A stretch of DNA of 22,736 nucleotides from Prevotella sp. (GTDB taxonomy: Bacteria; Bacteroidota; Bacteroidia; Bacteroidales; Bacteroidaceae). This document shows, piece after piece, positions 1 through 10,076 of the stretch. The notes beneath the pieces are model-generated. The model saw only the letters and a program-made list of their open reading frames with translations, made no database searches and had not been told where the DNA came from. A program made the position numbers and the translations under genes. Every line of letters begins with the position of its first letter. Within the stretch, counting starts at the first letter, position 1. The stretch is taken from NCBI GenBank assembly GCA_021203705.1, contig JAJQAR010000187.1, positions 1-22,736 of the forward strand, given 5' to 3'.

Positions 1-141
1 GTTGATATCTCATCCGGTATCAAGAACATCACATTGCGTGCAACTGGTGATGACAGGTTCTACAACCTGAACGGTCAGAGAGTAACATCTCCACGTAATG
101 GTGTTTACATTTTGAACGGAAAGAAGATTTTGATTAAATAA
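1..141 (+). CDS. C-terminal fragment of a secreted protein (Prevotella-type tail)
   Basis: Frame 1 is open from the first base to a TAA at 139-141 and encodes 46 residues; the 5' part lies outside the window. The visible end reads ...FYNLNGQRVTSPRNGVYIL followed by NGKKILIK. This fits a short beta-rich tail of the kind found at the C-terminus of many large secreted or surface proteins of Prevotella and related Bacteroidales, where a (Y/F)NLNGQRV motif is followed by a G-x-Y-I strand and a lysine-rich end. The tail resembles, but is not proven to be, a type IX secretion sorting domain. The catalytic or binding part of the protein cannot be known from here. A hairpin terminator follows 27 bases after the stop, which supports this being a true gene end. 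Confidence 0.75.
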   Translation, partial: VDISSGIKNITLRATGDDRFYNLNGQRVTSPRNGVYILNGKKILIK

Positions 142-168
142 ACTTTTGTGTTTAAATTGTTAATTGAG

Positions 169-199
169 GAGGAGAAGTCGTGAGACTTCCCCTCTTTTT
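169..199 (+). terminator. Rho-independent terminator of the left-edge gene
   Basis: GAGGAGAAGTC (169-179) pairs with GACTTCCCCTC (184-194) with one A-C mismatch, around a GTGA loop, and is followed by a T-run (195-199). It sits just after the stop at 141 and points the same way. Confidence 0.75.
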
Positions 200-286
200 G
201 AAAAAGAAATACCAGCACATTTAGAACTGACTGGAATATAAATATTTGTTTTATAAACTTATAGTTTTAAATTGAAAAAACTTTGG

Positions 287-317
287 AAAGAGGTCGCCGT
301 GAGGCGGGCTCTTTTTT
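287..317. terminator. Bidirectional terminator, mainly for mutL (-)
   Basis: AAAGAGGTCGCC (287-298) pairs with GGCGGGCTCTTT (303-314) around a GTGA loop, with one G-G mismatch and one T-G wobble. T-rich runs flank it on both strands: 312-317 on + and the complement of 275-280 on -. The mutL stop codon (316-318) touches its edge, so it probably ends the minus-strand operon. It can also act as a second stop for read-through from the left-edge gene. Its GTGA loop is the same as in the terminator at 169-199. Confidence 0.7.
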
Positions 318-2172
318 AATGAAACAACCTTTCAATATCCTGTTGTTTCAAGATACTGATGATAGACTTGCCATCGGGGGTGTAGTTGACGTTAGAGCAC
401 ATAAAGAGGTTGTTGATGAGGCTTTCCATTTCCTCGTTGCTAAGCACCTGACCGTAAGGAATTGCGGCACTGCGAGCAAGTTGCAGGGCAATGGAGCTAT
501 TTATACTGTCACCAATGGAAGAAGGCTGTTCGGCGAACTCCTCCACCATGTTTTTCAGGAGTTTTATGATATCCACACCATCAAGACCAGATGGGATGCC
601 GTTAATGGAATAAGTAGAGCCACCAAGAGAAGTCAGTTCAAAGCCCAGAGCTTCCAATTCAGGGAACATCTTTTTCAATACAACCGCCTCTGTGGGAGAG
701 AACTGTATCGTCTCAGGGAACAACATCTGCTGTGAACTGCCGTTTTTCATTTTAATCTGCTCAAGATATTTCTCGTAAAGAATACGTTCATGAGCACGAT
801 ATTGATCTACAATCATCAGTCCCGATTTGATAGCCGTCATGATATACCTGCCCTTATACTGGTAATGAGAAGGAGATTTTTCCTCTACTGTAAGCTGCGA
901 CTCCGTAACATCACCACCTGCATTAAACAAGTTTTGAGGAGCATCCTGTGATATTTGGCTATTATTACTGTCCGATTTCCCCAAATTATCATATAACTTT
1001 TGCCATGACGAGGCATTTGAATTGTCATTTGGCTTTGCATGGGAATGAGAGGCATTTGACCCATGAAATGGATTATATTGAGGGTCAAAATCCACCTTCG
1101 GCAACTTGCCGTTACTCTTTGTTGGGTCAAATACAGGGATGTCAGGCTTCCCCACAGTATCAAAATCTATCGAAGGCACATCGTTGAACCGACCTATGGC
1201 ATCTTTTATCGCCGCAAGGAGAATTTGCCAAACAGTCTGCTCGTTCTCAAACTTAATTTCAGTCTTGGTAGGATGAATATTCACATCAATATCCTCCGCA
1301 TTGACATCAAAATAAATGAAGTAAGGTATCTGTTCACCCAATGGTATAAGACGCTCGAAAGCCGTCGTTACCGCCTTGTGAAAATACGGATGTTTCATAT
1401 ATCTGCCATTAACAAAGAAATACTGTTGAGAGCATTTCCTGCGCGATGCCTCTGGCTTACCCACAAACCCTGTAATCTTGCAGACCGAAGTCTCCACCTC
1501 GATGGGAATAATATCCTGATCGAGTTTTTTGCCGAACACGTCAACTATCCGTTGTTTGAGACTGCCTGCTTTCAGGTTGAACAGTTCTGTTCCGTTGCTA
1601 TGAAAGGTAAAACTGATGTTGGGATAAACGAGAACAATACGCTCGAATGCCGTCAGAATATTATTTAGTTCAGTAGTGTTAGACTTCAAAAACTTACGCC
1701 TTGCCGGTACATTGAAGAAGATATTCTCAACAGAAAAGTTACTTCCCACAGGACAAGACACAAGTTCCTGTCCTGTAACCTTAGAACCGGAAATGGAGAC
1801 ATGAGAGCCAAGTTCACTATCCCTCGTGCGAGTCTTCAACTCCACCTGCGCCACGGCAGCTATCGAGGCAAGAGCCTCGCCACGGAACCCCATAGTGTGA
1901 AGTGCGAAAAGATCCTCTGCCTTGCGTATCTTCGAGGTGGCATGACGCTCAAAAGAGAGGCGTGCGTCTGTCTCGGACATTCCCTTTCCGTTGTCTATCA
2001 CCTGTATCGAGGTGCGCCCGGCATCCACGACAAGAACGTTTATCGTTGTAGCCTCCGCATCCACAGCATTCTCAACAAGTTCCTTTATCACTGAGGCAGG
2101 ACGCTGTATCACCTCACCGGCAGCAATCTGGTTGGCAACAGAATCAGGCAAAAGTTGTATTATATCGCTCAT
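316..2172 (-). CDS. mutL: DNA mismatch repair protein MutL
   Basis: MutL links mismatch recognition by MutS to strand removal. The N-terminal GHKL ATPase is complete: KELVENAVDA with E31 and N35, DNGKGM at 60-65, and TMGFRGEALASI from 93. The transducer domain follows (about 210-330), then a polar linker (about 340-430) and the C-terminal dimerisation domain. Length (618 aa) is normal. In the C-terminal domain the usual endonuclease motif DQHA(X)2E(X)4E reads DQYRAHERILYE (456-467), so His and Ala are replaced. The Cys-containing segments seen in nicking MutLs (ACK/ACR and CPHGRP) appear as LARSAA and TPDGKS (598-603). The ATG at 2172 lies 12 bases after the upstream stop. It is the last gene of the guaB-to-mutL run and ends against a hairpin. 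The identity is certain; loss of nicking activity is an inference. Confidence 0.97.
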   Translation of the reverse strand: MSDIIQLLPDSVANQIAAGEVIQRPASVIKELVENAVDAEATTINVLVVDAGRTSIQVIDNGKGMSETDARLSFERHATSKIRKAEDLFALHTMGFRGEALASIAAVAQVELKTRTRDSELGSHVSISGSKVTGQELVSCPVGSNFSVENIFFNVPARRKFLKSNTTELNNILTAFERIVLVYPNISFTFHSNGTELFNLKAGSLKQRIVDVFGKKLDQDIIPIEVETSVCKITGFVGKPEASRRKCSQQYFFVNGRYMKHPYFHKAVTTAFERLIPLGEQIPYFIYFDVNAEDIDVNIHPTKTEIKFENEQTVWQILLAAIKDAIGRFNDVPSIDFDTVGKPDIPVFDPTKSNGKLPKVDFDPQYNPFHGSNASHSHAKPNDNSNASSWQKLYDNLGKSDSNNSQISQDAPQNLFNAGGDVTESQLTVEEKSPSHYQYKGRYIMTAIKSGLMIVDQYRAHERILYEKYLEQIKMKNGSSQQMLFPETIQFSPTEAVVLKKMFPELEALGFELTSLGGSTYSINGIPSGLDGVDIIKLLKNMVEEFAEQPSSIGDSINSSIALQLARSAAIPYGQVLSNEEMESLINNLFMCSNVNYTPDGKSIISILKQQDIERLFH

Positions 2173-2184
2173 TATCTTTCTCTC

Positions 2185-2487
2185 CTATAAACAAAGTAAA
2201 ATACGCCACACAGCTACAAGTACAAGGATAAGAATTACGAGGACACCAAAACTGAGCATCACACTCCCTGCAAGCCGTCGCTCATTGCGTTTTTTTGCAT
2301 ATTTTGTGGCATTAAGAAACCTTCCCCGAAGGCGTTCTCCACCGTAATGGATTTCCGAAACGGTATCAGTCATGCCAAGTTCACTCTTTGCCCTGTCCTC
2401 GATAGCCTTTAACCTATCCTTCCGCTCATCGACATACAAGTACTCATGATGAAACTTACGTGGCTTCTGCTGACTGAAAATGCTCAT
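2185..2487 (-). CDS. Conserved small membrane protein, unknown function
   Basis: This is a 100-residue protein with a charged N-terminal half (FHHEYLYVDERKDRLKAIED region, rich in K, R, E and D) and one C-terminal hydrophobic segment (about 73-100, LAGSVMLSFGVLVILILVLV then AVWRILLCL). It is probably a tail-anchored inner-membrane protein with the charged part in the cytoplasm. Its ATG overlaps the ostA-like stop in an ATGA (2484-2487), and the gene before it ends in CAGGAGGAATG, so translation is likely coupled. I recall similar proteins in this position in other Bacteroidales, but I know of no function. Context suggests a link with envelope assembly; that is inference only. Confidence 0.8.
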   Translation of the reverse strand: MSIFSQQKPRKFHHEYLYVDERKDRLKAIEDRAKSELGMTDTVSEIHYGGERLRGRFLNATKYAKKRNERRLAGSVMLSFGVLVILILVLVAVWRILLCL

Positions 2488-4553
2488 TCCTCCTGTTGTT
2501 TTTCCTCCGTTTCAATAGAATTTTCTTCTATTTCAATAGCCTTATCCTCTGTCACAGCCGACTCATCCTCCGTCTCAACTGGCTTATCCTTATTCTCTGA
2601 TGACTGTTCATCATCAGATGAAATATTGACTTCCTCTGTCGGTGGCGTTACGGTTTCAGTATCAGAGAGTTTTTCATCCGCATCAACATTTTGCACTTTC
2701 AAAGAGTCTGAGGTCTGCACAGACAATGAGTCGGAACTCTGCTCTCCCAAAGAATCTGAAACATTTGTTCCCAACGAATCCGCAACATTCACTTGCAAAG
2801 AATCAGAAGCAAGAGATTTGAGAGTATCGGCAGCCTCCTGTTGCGCTTTAATTTCCTTTACCAAAGCATCATCAGCAGTGCCAGTCACAACACTACCCGA
2901 ATTGATATATTGCAACGGAGCAGAGTGACGCTGGATATTCTTCAGTTCCGTACCGCTTTTCTTTCCACGCCAATTGAATATATCATCCTTATTGAGAGGG
3001 CGCACATAGTCGAACCATGCAAAAGAAGGGAGTTTCGACTTGTCAGGAGGCACCTGCGTTACAGGATACATAGTACCGACGTTCTTGCTTGCCCAAATCT
3101 TCTGCAACTGGCGATTCTCCATATACATCCGCATGGTATCTGTCTCGATATATACCATATTGACGTATGAAGTATCCTTATCCTCCTCAATATAATAAGC
3201 GGCAAGTACATTACCAATGGCATCTGTGCGATATATCTCCCCATTCTGGAAATAGCCGTACATATCACGTGAGGAAATCTGGTTGAAATAGTCGGTTCTC
3301 GGTATTTTCTCCACCGAAAGAGCCTGATTGATAACATGACTATGATCGATAGTTGAATCCTTCATGTACACCTCGATAATCTCACCGAGCAACTGGCGGT
3401 TGTCGTTCCACGTAATCGGGTCTTTATACATTGTCATGCACGAGTCTTTGGTATTATAGACCAATGAATCACAAACAGCCTGCACATCACTCCTATATGC
3501 CCTGACCTTGTTATAGCAATGCACCTTCCGGAAAACCGAGTCGGTATTCATATTAAAAGTATATAGCCTTATAGTATCTGAATGCATATAAAGCGTGTCG
3601 CCCTGTGAAAAATCCTTCATCACGGCACTATCGGTGGCAAGAGCCGTACCTGTAAGTTCGTTATACCACAGATACTCGCTGTCGAGTTCATTGTTGTTCT
3701 CCTTGTCAATATAAACCACATTATTGAAGCCCTCGCTGATACCCGTTATCTCATCGTAAAAAAGACTGTCGCCAGTAATCTCCTTCCCCTCATTCTCCAA
3801 TGTGGAGCGTTGGTATAGGCGAGCCCTATCATTGTCGGTATCATAGAAGCCGTCAATAGTATGTACAATATTATTGTCAGACACAATCACCGAAGGTCCC
3901 GTCACATGAGCAACAGAAGTGTTTGTGTCATAATACAGCGTATCGGTGTTCATCACATACTTCGGGTTCTTCAGGTTCACGTCATAATAGAATACCGACT
4001 GGCGTGTCTCGGTGTCGTACTCACCCCAGTCAGACACAAGAACATTATCCTTGTCAATCATCTTACCACCCTCAAAAAAGTACCCGATACCATAGAGACG
4101 GTCATAGTTCAGACTATCAGTATATAGTTTTGTCTGCCTATGAGTGAGTATCACGTTATAGCGTGACTCTGCCAACTGCTCGTTGCCGTCGTAATAAGCA
4201 TAATCGCTGAACAAGGATAGTGTGTCTCCTTGATACATTTTCACGTTACTGAATGCTCTCAGTGAGTTGGATTCCTGATAGAAATATGCACTGTCACACA
4301 ACAGGCGTGCGCCCTTTTGCTTAAACTCAACGTTACCGTTGAGCACCTGTGCCGTTGGGTTGTTGCCATACTGGTCAAATCTCAGACGGTCAGCATGCAC
4401 AAGATATATGCGCTCATCCGTCTTGGGGCGTTCCTTCTTTTTGGTCACCTTGTGCGACTGTCCCAATACGCTAAGTCCAAACAGGCATAAGATTACCAAA
4501 AAAAGTACCTTATGCCCGTTACATAATATCTTATCCTTGTCTTTTATCGTCAT
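2484..4553 (-). CDS. OstA/LptA-like periplasmic protein with acidic repeat tail
   Basis: This is a 689-aa exported protein. A hydrophobic signal (about 13-33) is followed by repeated beta strands with the OstA/LptA pattern: HADRLRFDQYGN..., LNGNVEFKQKGARLLCDSAY, GDTLSLFSDYAYYDG, LYTDSLNYDRLYGIGYF and so on. This matches the beta-jellyroll fold of LptA and the LptD N-terminus, which carries lipopolysaccharide across the periplasm. From about residue 573 the fold gives way to six 8-residue units of the form x-D-(S/T)-L-x-x-x-x, then an acidic Glu/Asp/Thr-rich tail. The ATG at 4551-4553 is preferred over an in-frame TTG at 4562, because it gives a 4-base ATGA overlap with the SurA-like gene upstream. 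There is no LptD barrel here, so this is an OstA-domain protein and not LptD. Family sure; exact role in LPS transport inferred. Confidence 0.88.
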   Translation of the reverse strand: MTIKDKDKILCNGHKVLFLVILCLFGLSVLGQSHKVTKKKERPKTDERIYLVHADRLRFDQYGNNPTAQVLNGNVEFKQKGARLLCDSAYFYQESNSLRAFSNVKMYQGDTLSLFSDYAYYDGNEQLAESRYNVILTHRQTKLYTDSLNYDRLYGIGYFFEGGKMIDKDNVLVSDWGEYDTETRQSVFYYDVNLKNPKYVMNTDTLYYDTNTSVAHVTGPSVIVSDNNIVHTIDGFYDTDNDRARLYQRSTLENEGKEITGDSLFYDEITGISEGFNNVVYIDKENNNELDSEYLWYNELTGTALATDSAVMKDFSQGDTLYMHSDTIRLYTFNMNTDSVFRKVHCYNKVRAYRSDVQAVCDSLVYNTKDSCMTMYKDPITWNDNRQLLGEIIEVYMKDSTIDHSHVINQALSVEKIPRTDYFNQISSRDMYGYFQNGEIYRTDAIGNVLAAYYIEEDKDTSYVNMVYIETDTMRMYMENRQLQKIWASKNVGTMYPVTQVPPDKSKLPSFAWFDYVRPLNKDDIFNWRGKKSGTELKNIQRHSAPLQYINSGSVVTGTADDALVKEIKAQQEAADTLKSLASDSLQVNVADSLGTNVSDSLGEQSSDSLSVQTSDSLKVQNVDADEKLSDTETVTPPTEEVNISSDDEQSSENKDKPVETEDESAVTEDKAIEIEENSIETEEKQQEE

Positions 4554-6106
4554 TTGACCCAACCCTCGTACTCGTAATCACAATCCCTGTAACGGTCACT
4601 GATCTTGATATAAGTACTCTTGATCTTTTTCTGTATCCATTCCTTGATAAACTCATCCTTCCGTTTAGCGAGAACAATGTCTTTCATTGCCTGGAAGTCC
4701 TCTGTAATAGTGGCACGGTGAGTCTCAACCCTACTCTTCAATTTCACGATGACGCATTGCAGTTTGCCGTTCGCCTCACTAACCATCTGGAACGGCTGTG
4801 AGACCTCTCCCACTTTGAGCGTGTCAACTGTCTTGGCAATCTCAGAAGGGAGGTCACGCAACTGGAACTTACTCGTATGTCCTGTCTCTGTGAAGTTTGA
4901 CATCAGTCCGTTGTTATTGCGCGTGTCCTTATCATCAGAGACGAAAGAAGCAGCGTCTTCAAACGTGAATTTCTCCGCACGTATGTCAGTAGCAAGAGTA
5001 TCTAAATTCGCAATAGCTGTATTGATAGCCTCCTGTGAGACAACCGGTTTACGTAGGATATGGCGGACCTTTATCTTGTCACCACGCTTGTCTATCAACT
5101 GTATGATATGATATCCAAACTCGGTCTCGACAATCTTTGAGATTTTTTTCGGGTCAGTAAGGTTGAACGCAACAGTAGCAAAAGCAGGATCCAATATCCC
5201 CCTACCTACATAATCCTCAAACTCACCGCCCTGACGCGCTGTACCGGGGTCTTCTGAATACAACCTTGCAAGAGTGGCAAACGATGTCTCACCCCTTGTA
5301 ACACGGTCGGTATAATCACGCAACTCATCTTTTACCCTTTCTATCTCTTCAGGCTCAACACGAGGGTAGCGGACTATTATCTCCACCTCAACCTCTGTTG
5401 GGATGATAGGAATGCTGTCTTCAGGCAAGTCTTTGAAATACGTCCGCACATCAGCAGGAGACACAGTGATATCCTCAACAAGGTTTTCCTTTTCCTTATC
5501 TATCATCAGACGGTTGCGGAAATCATCATGCAACTGTAAACGCATTTCCGGAATCGTCATTCTCTTGTATTCCTCCAATTTCTCCTTGTTGCCGTCAACC
5601 ATCTGAAGCCAATAACTGATCTGGCGTTCCACGCTTTGGGCAACCTCCGACTCACTGACCTCCACACTGTCTATCTCCGCCTGGTGCAGGAAAAGTTTCT
5701 GAATGGCAAGTTGCTCTGGTATCACACAGTCGGGATTTCCATTCCACTCTGTACCGTCCATCTCTCCCTGCAACCTTGCCGTCTCAACATCAGACATAAG
5801 GATAGGAGCATCACCGACAACCCATATCACCTCGTCGATGATACTGGCAACATTCACATTTTCTTCTTCGTCAACAGAGTCAACGGCAGCCGAGTCTTTG
5901 GCAACTGTCAGAACAGTATCGTGCTCAATTGCCTGCATAGAATCCAGCACAACAGCCTGTAAAGAATCCTGCAATACCTCTTGAACTGTGTCTTGTGCCA
6001 CCCCTTGTTCATCAACAACGTTATCATACCACGAGCGTGCGCTCATGCTGACGAAGAACACCGATGAAACGGCAAGCCACAACAATATCCTACCCGTGTA
6101 TCTCAT
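4550..6106 (-). CDS. SurA-like periplasmic chaperone with two parvulin domains
   Basis: This is a 518-aa exported protein. The signal peptide (1-23) is followed by a linker of four 8-residue units, x-D-(S/T)-(L/M/V)-x-x-x-x (38-69), then a SurA-N-like segment starting IIDEVIWVVGDAPILMSDVE. Two parvulin (PpiC) domains follow. Domain 1 (about 238-340) has LARLYSEDPGTARQGGEF and FGYHIIQL (H333), but EIIV (242-245) replaces the usual HIL. Domain 2 (about 346-455) has VRHILRKP (H349) but no GYHI. SurA proteins escort outer-membrane barrel proteins to the BAM complex. The gene starts 4 bases after the ppiC stop and overlaps ostA by 4 bases, so the three envelope genes are probably co-translated. 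Because each domain lacks one of the two core histidines, chaperoning may matter more than isomerase activity. Confidence 0.9.
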   Translation of the reverse strand: MRYTGRILLWLAVSSVFFVSMSARSWYDNVVDEQGVAQDTVQEVLQDSLQAVVLDSMQAIEHDTVLTVAKDSAAVDSVDEEENVNVASIIDEVIWVVGDAPILMSDVETARLQGEMDGTEWNGNPDCVIPEQLAIQKLFLHQAEIDSVEVSESEVAQSVERQISYWLQMVDGNKEKLEEYKRMTIPEMRLQLHDDFRNRLMIDKEKENLVEDITVSPADVRTYFKDLPEDSIPIIPTEVEVEIIVRYPRVEPEEIERVKDELRDYTDRVTRGETSFATLARLYSEDPGTARQGGEFEDYVGRGILDPAFATVAFNLTDPKKISKIVETEFGYHIIQLIDKRGDKIKVRHILRKPVVSQEAINTAIANLDTLATDIRAEKFTFEDAASFVSDDKDTRNNNGLMSNFTETGHTSKFQLRDLPSEIAKTVDTLKVGEVSQPFQMVSEANGKLQCVIVKLKSRVETHRATITEDFQAMKDIVLAKRKDEFIKEWIQKKIKSTYIKISDRYRDCDYEYEGWVK

Positions 6107-6110
6107 TCTG

Positions 6111-7535
6111 TCAGTGATTATTGACCGTTTTCAGTACATCATAGTCAACCTCAACGGTATATCTCTCCCTAAGTTCAGTCACCCACTGCTTTTCGAGTGC
6201 ATCCTGATAGTCGGCTGTAACCAACCCACGCACATCCTCGTAGCTATCAGGTTTTTTCAAGAGTTTGCCATAAACAGCATCTATCGGGAAATCCTTTACA
6301 GCCGTAACGGTAGTATCTTTCTTGAATACCATCTTGTCGATAAAAGCGTTGTCGCCTTTCTTAAAGACACCTTTCTCCACACGTATCCTGAGTACAGAAT
6401 CATTGTTGAACGTAGTGCGCAACTTATCAGCCCACTTGTCGAAATCCAATTTCTTCACGCAGTCCTTGACAGCCTTCACGTCCTCGTTCTGTTTTACATG
6501 ATATACCATACCCTTATAGCGTGGGGTATCCCAAGCATAGTTTTTCTTGTTTCTTGCAAAAAAAGCCTCCAACCCGGCATCATCTTTTGCCGCCTTGTCC
6601 CATACCATGCGGTTGCTTATCTCATAGAGCAACAGACCATCGTGGTATTCACGGATAAGGTTCTTCAACTCAGGGTCTTGGGCAGAAAGCTCCTCTGCCT
6701 TGCCAGCAAGAATATCTTCATTATTAAACTTTCCACCCGATGCCTCCTCCATAGCCGCCAATTTATCATCCACGATCTTCTCACGTATACCACGCGACTC
6801 TATGAAGCGCATGATGTCATTGCGTAGAGTGTCGTAAGGCTCAAAATCCTTGTGGCCTTTCAGCAGAATGATGTGATAACCGACAGGCGACTGCACCGGC
6901 TCACTCATCTCACCCACTTCAAGAGCGTATGCAACATCCTCAAACTCCTTGAGAACCTGTCCCGGCTGTATCCACGGCAACTCTCCACCGTTCTTTGCCG
7001 TACCAGGATCTTCGGAGTATTTCTTTGCCATCTCCGCAAAGTCGGCACCTTCCTTCAGGACGTTATAGATAGAGTCGGCACGAGTATGTGCAATCTCAAG
7101 TTCCTCGTCGGAGGCATCCTGGGAGGCATAAATCAAGATATGAGCAGGTTTTATAAGTCCTTTATCACCGATACGTTCCTTTGTCCTGTCGTAAACAGCA
7201 TGAGCCTCTTTCTCCATATCCTCGTCATCGACGAATGAGGGGCGTATCTGCTGGTCACGGTACATGGCAAACTCCTTCTTGAAAGATGTCAGAGTGTCAA
7301 GTTGCGCATCATTGGCAGCAGCAACCTTCAACTTATAGTTAACGAACAGGTCAACGTACTCATCGACAGTTTTCTTGTCAATCACATCATCAGAGTTATT
7401 CTTGTTATAAGAATACTCAAATTCCGAACGTGTAACGGGAACACCATTGATTGTCATCAATATCGGGTCTTCCTCTTGTGCATTAGCCACGCCCCCACAA
7501 AGGATGGCAGCTAAAAAAAGCATTAAAAACTTCAT
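6111..7535 (-). CDS. PpiC/SurA-type peptidylprolyl isomerase, exported
   Basis: This is a 474-aa protein from the ATG at 7535, which begins a clean signal peptide, MKFLMLFLAAILCGGVANAQ. An in-frame ATG at 7565 would add ten polar residues before it and is less likely. A SurA-like N-terminal segment starts ILMTINGVPVTRSEFEYSY. One canonical parvulin domain follows: AHILIY (H132), KYSEDPGTAKNGGEL and GYHIILL (H221). The C-terminal half contains a weakly parvulin-like stretch (YKGMVYHVK...). It would fold or isomerise outer-membrane proteins in the periplasm. It lies 104 bases after guaB and directly before the second SurA-like gene. In that gap TATATTTC on the minus strand is a one-mismatch -7 element, so an extra promoter is possible. 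Confidence 0.9.
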   Translation of the reverse strand: MKFLMLFLAAILCGGVANAQEEDPILMTINGVPVTRSEFEYSYNKNNSDDVIDKKTVDEYVDLFVNYKLKVAAANDAQLDTLTSFKKEFAMYRDQQIRPSFVDDEDMEKEAHAVYDRTKERIGDKGLIKPAHILIYASQDASDEELEIAHTRADSIYNVLKEGADFAEMAKKYSEDPGTAKNGGELPWIQPGQVLKEFEDVAYALEVGEMSEPVQSPVGYHIILLKGHKDFEPYDTLRNDIMRFIESRGIREKIVDDKLAAMEEASGGKFNNEDILAGKAEELSAQDPELKNLIREYHDGLLLYEISNRMVWDKAAKDDAGLEAFFARNKKNYAWDTPRYKGMVYHVKQNEDVKAVKDCVKKLDFDKWADKLRTTFNNDSVLRIRVEKGVFKKGDNAFIDKMVFKKDTTVTAVKDFPIDAVYGKLLKKPDSYEDVRGLVTADYQDALEKQWVTELRERYTVEVDYDVLKTVNNH

Positions 7536-7639
7536 CTCTATGTTTTGATATTTACTTTCTCTCATTGATAACTCCCTCTGCTAACCAAAACGGCACGAAA
7601 TATATTTTTATTACTTAACAATCTGGATTATTATTCCAA

Positions 7640-9181
<1,542 letters not shown>

Positions 9182-9318
9182 TTATGTAAATTCTTTTTGA
9201 ATTAATGCTATTTAACGCAGCATTTTCATATTAAAAGTTTTTATTTTTGAGAAGTGAAAAATAGGGTTTTTCCTCATACTTTTAGGGGATGTAGGCTATT
9301 TTTTTGTTGTTTTTATAT

Positions 9319-9326
9319 TAACTTTG
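9319..9326 (+). promoter_or_regulatory. -7 element of the outer-membrane protein promoter
   Basis: TAACTTTG is an exact match to TAnnTTTG. It lies 17 bases before the first candidate ATG (9344) and 26 before the ATG at 9353, so the transcript leader would be very short. A -33 element is not clear. Confidence 0.55.
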
Positions 9327-9343
9327 TCGGCAAATAATATAAA

Positions 9344-10042
9344 ATGATGATTATGAAGAGAGGTATTTTACTTACAATAGTTGTGGCTGCCCTGTCAATG
9401 CCGCTCGCAGCACAGTCTTACCAGAACAGTCGTTATTACAACCCTAACAGTGGGAGGTTGGATTACAGTAGTGGACATCACAGTTTGGGCATCGATGTTG
9501 GAGATGCTTACTATGGTTTCAGAATAGGACCATCGTTCTCAACTGTACACTCCGGTATTCCAGAATTGGATGCAAACAGTTCGCAAACCGGTCTCACCCT
9601 TGCTTTATTGACAGGCATACCCCTCACAAACAAAGTACCTCTTTATTTTGAGTTAGGATTGATGTACACAGAAAAGGGAGGAAAGCAAAAGTGGGAAGGA
9701 GATAAGTTGGTGTATAACCTCAATTATCTTGAGATACCGCTCGTAATAAAATATGTATATGAGATTGGCAGCGACTTCTCCATACAGCCGATGTTCGGCG
9801 GTTATCTTGCCTGTGGCGTGGGAGGAAAAACAAAGAATTATGATGCCAGGACTGTTGTACATTCATTCTCAAAGGATATGTACCGCCGTTTTGACGGAGG
9901 TCTACGTATCGGATGCGGTGTCGGGTTCAATGTCGCATACGTTGACCTTGTGTATGACATCGGACTTGCCAATATCTGCCATGACTCTTTCGAGTCAACT
10001 CATAACGGATGTCTGTATATTGACTTCGGTGTGAATTTCTAA
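9344..10042 (+). CDS. Porin-family outer-membrane beta-barrel protein
   Basis: This is a 232-aa exported protein. A signal peptide ends LSMPLAAQ (cleavage after about residue 23). The mature part is rich in alternating amphipathic strands with Gly and aromatic residues, e.g. YYGFRIGPSFSTV, PLYFELGLMYTEKGGK, YLEIPLVIKYVYEI, GLRIGCGVGFNVAYVDLVYD, and it ends in Phe (LYIDFGVNF). These are features of small 8-10-stranded barrels (outer-membrane beta-barrel or PorT-like group) of Bacteroidetes. No ligand can be assigned. In-frame ATGs occur at 9344, 9347 and 9353; the last gives MKRGILLTIVV, a compact signal start that would leave a 20-base leader. It is monocistronic, divergent from guaB and convergent with the peptidase gene, with a hairpin over its stop codon. 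Confidence 0.85.
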   Translation: MMIMKRGILLTIVVAALSMPLAAQSYQNSRYYNPNSGRLDYSSGHHSLGIDVGDAYYGFRIGPSFSTVHSGIPELDANSSQTGLTLALLTGIPLTNKVPLYFELGLMYTEKGGKQKWEGDKLVYNLNYLEIPLVIKYVYEIGSDFSIQPMFGGYLACGVGGKTKNYDARTVVHSFSKDMYRRFDGGLRIGCGVGFNVAYVDLVYDIGLANICHDSFESTHNGCLYIDFGVNF

Positions 10043-10064
10043 TGCGCCGGTAGCGTATTAGAAA
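10036..10064. terminator. Stop-codon-spanning hairpin between convergent genes
   Basis: TTTCTAATGCGC (10036-10047) pairs with GCGTATTAGAAA (10053-10064), 12 bp with one G-T wobble and a 5-base loop. It covers the barrel gene's TAA (10040-10042) and sits 12 bases from the convergent peptidase gene's stop. No T-run follows on either strand, so terminator function is likely from its position but not textbook. Confidence 0.45.
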
Positions 10065-10076
10065 AAATAAAATTGC

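Noticed and set aside
1063..1668. 201-codon open frame on the plus strand
   Set aside because: It is antisense to well-conserved mutL domains and has no family resemblance.
4554..4562. Upstream TTG start for the OstA-like gene
   Set aside because: The ATG three codons later gives the 4-base ATGA overlap used elsewhere in this operon and a better signal-peptide start.
5988..6827. 279-codon open frame on the plus strand
   Set aside because: It is antisense to the surA-like and ppiC-like genes, shows no recognisable motifs, and its length is explained by the codon bias of the opposite strand.
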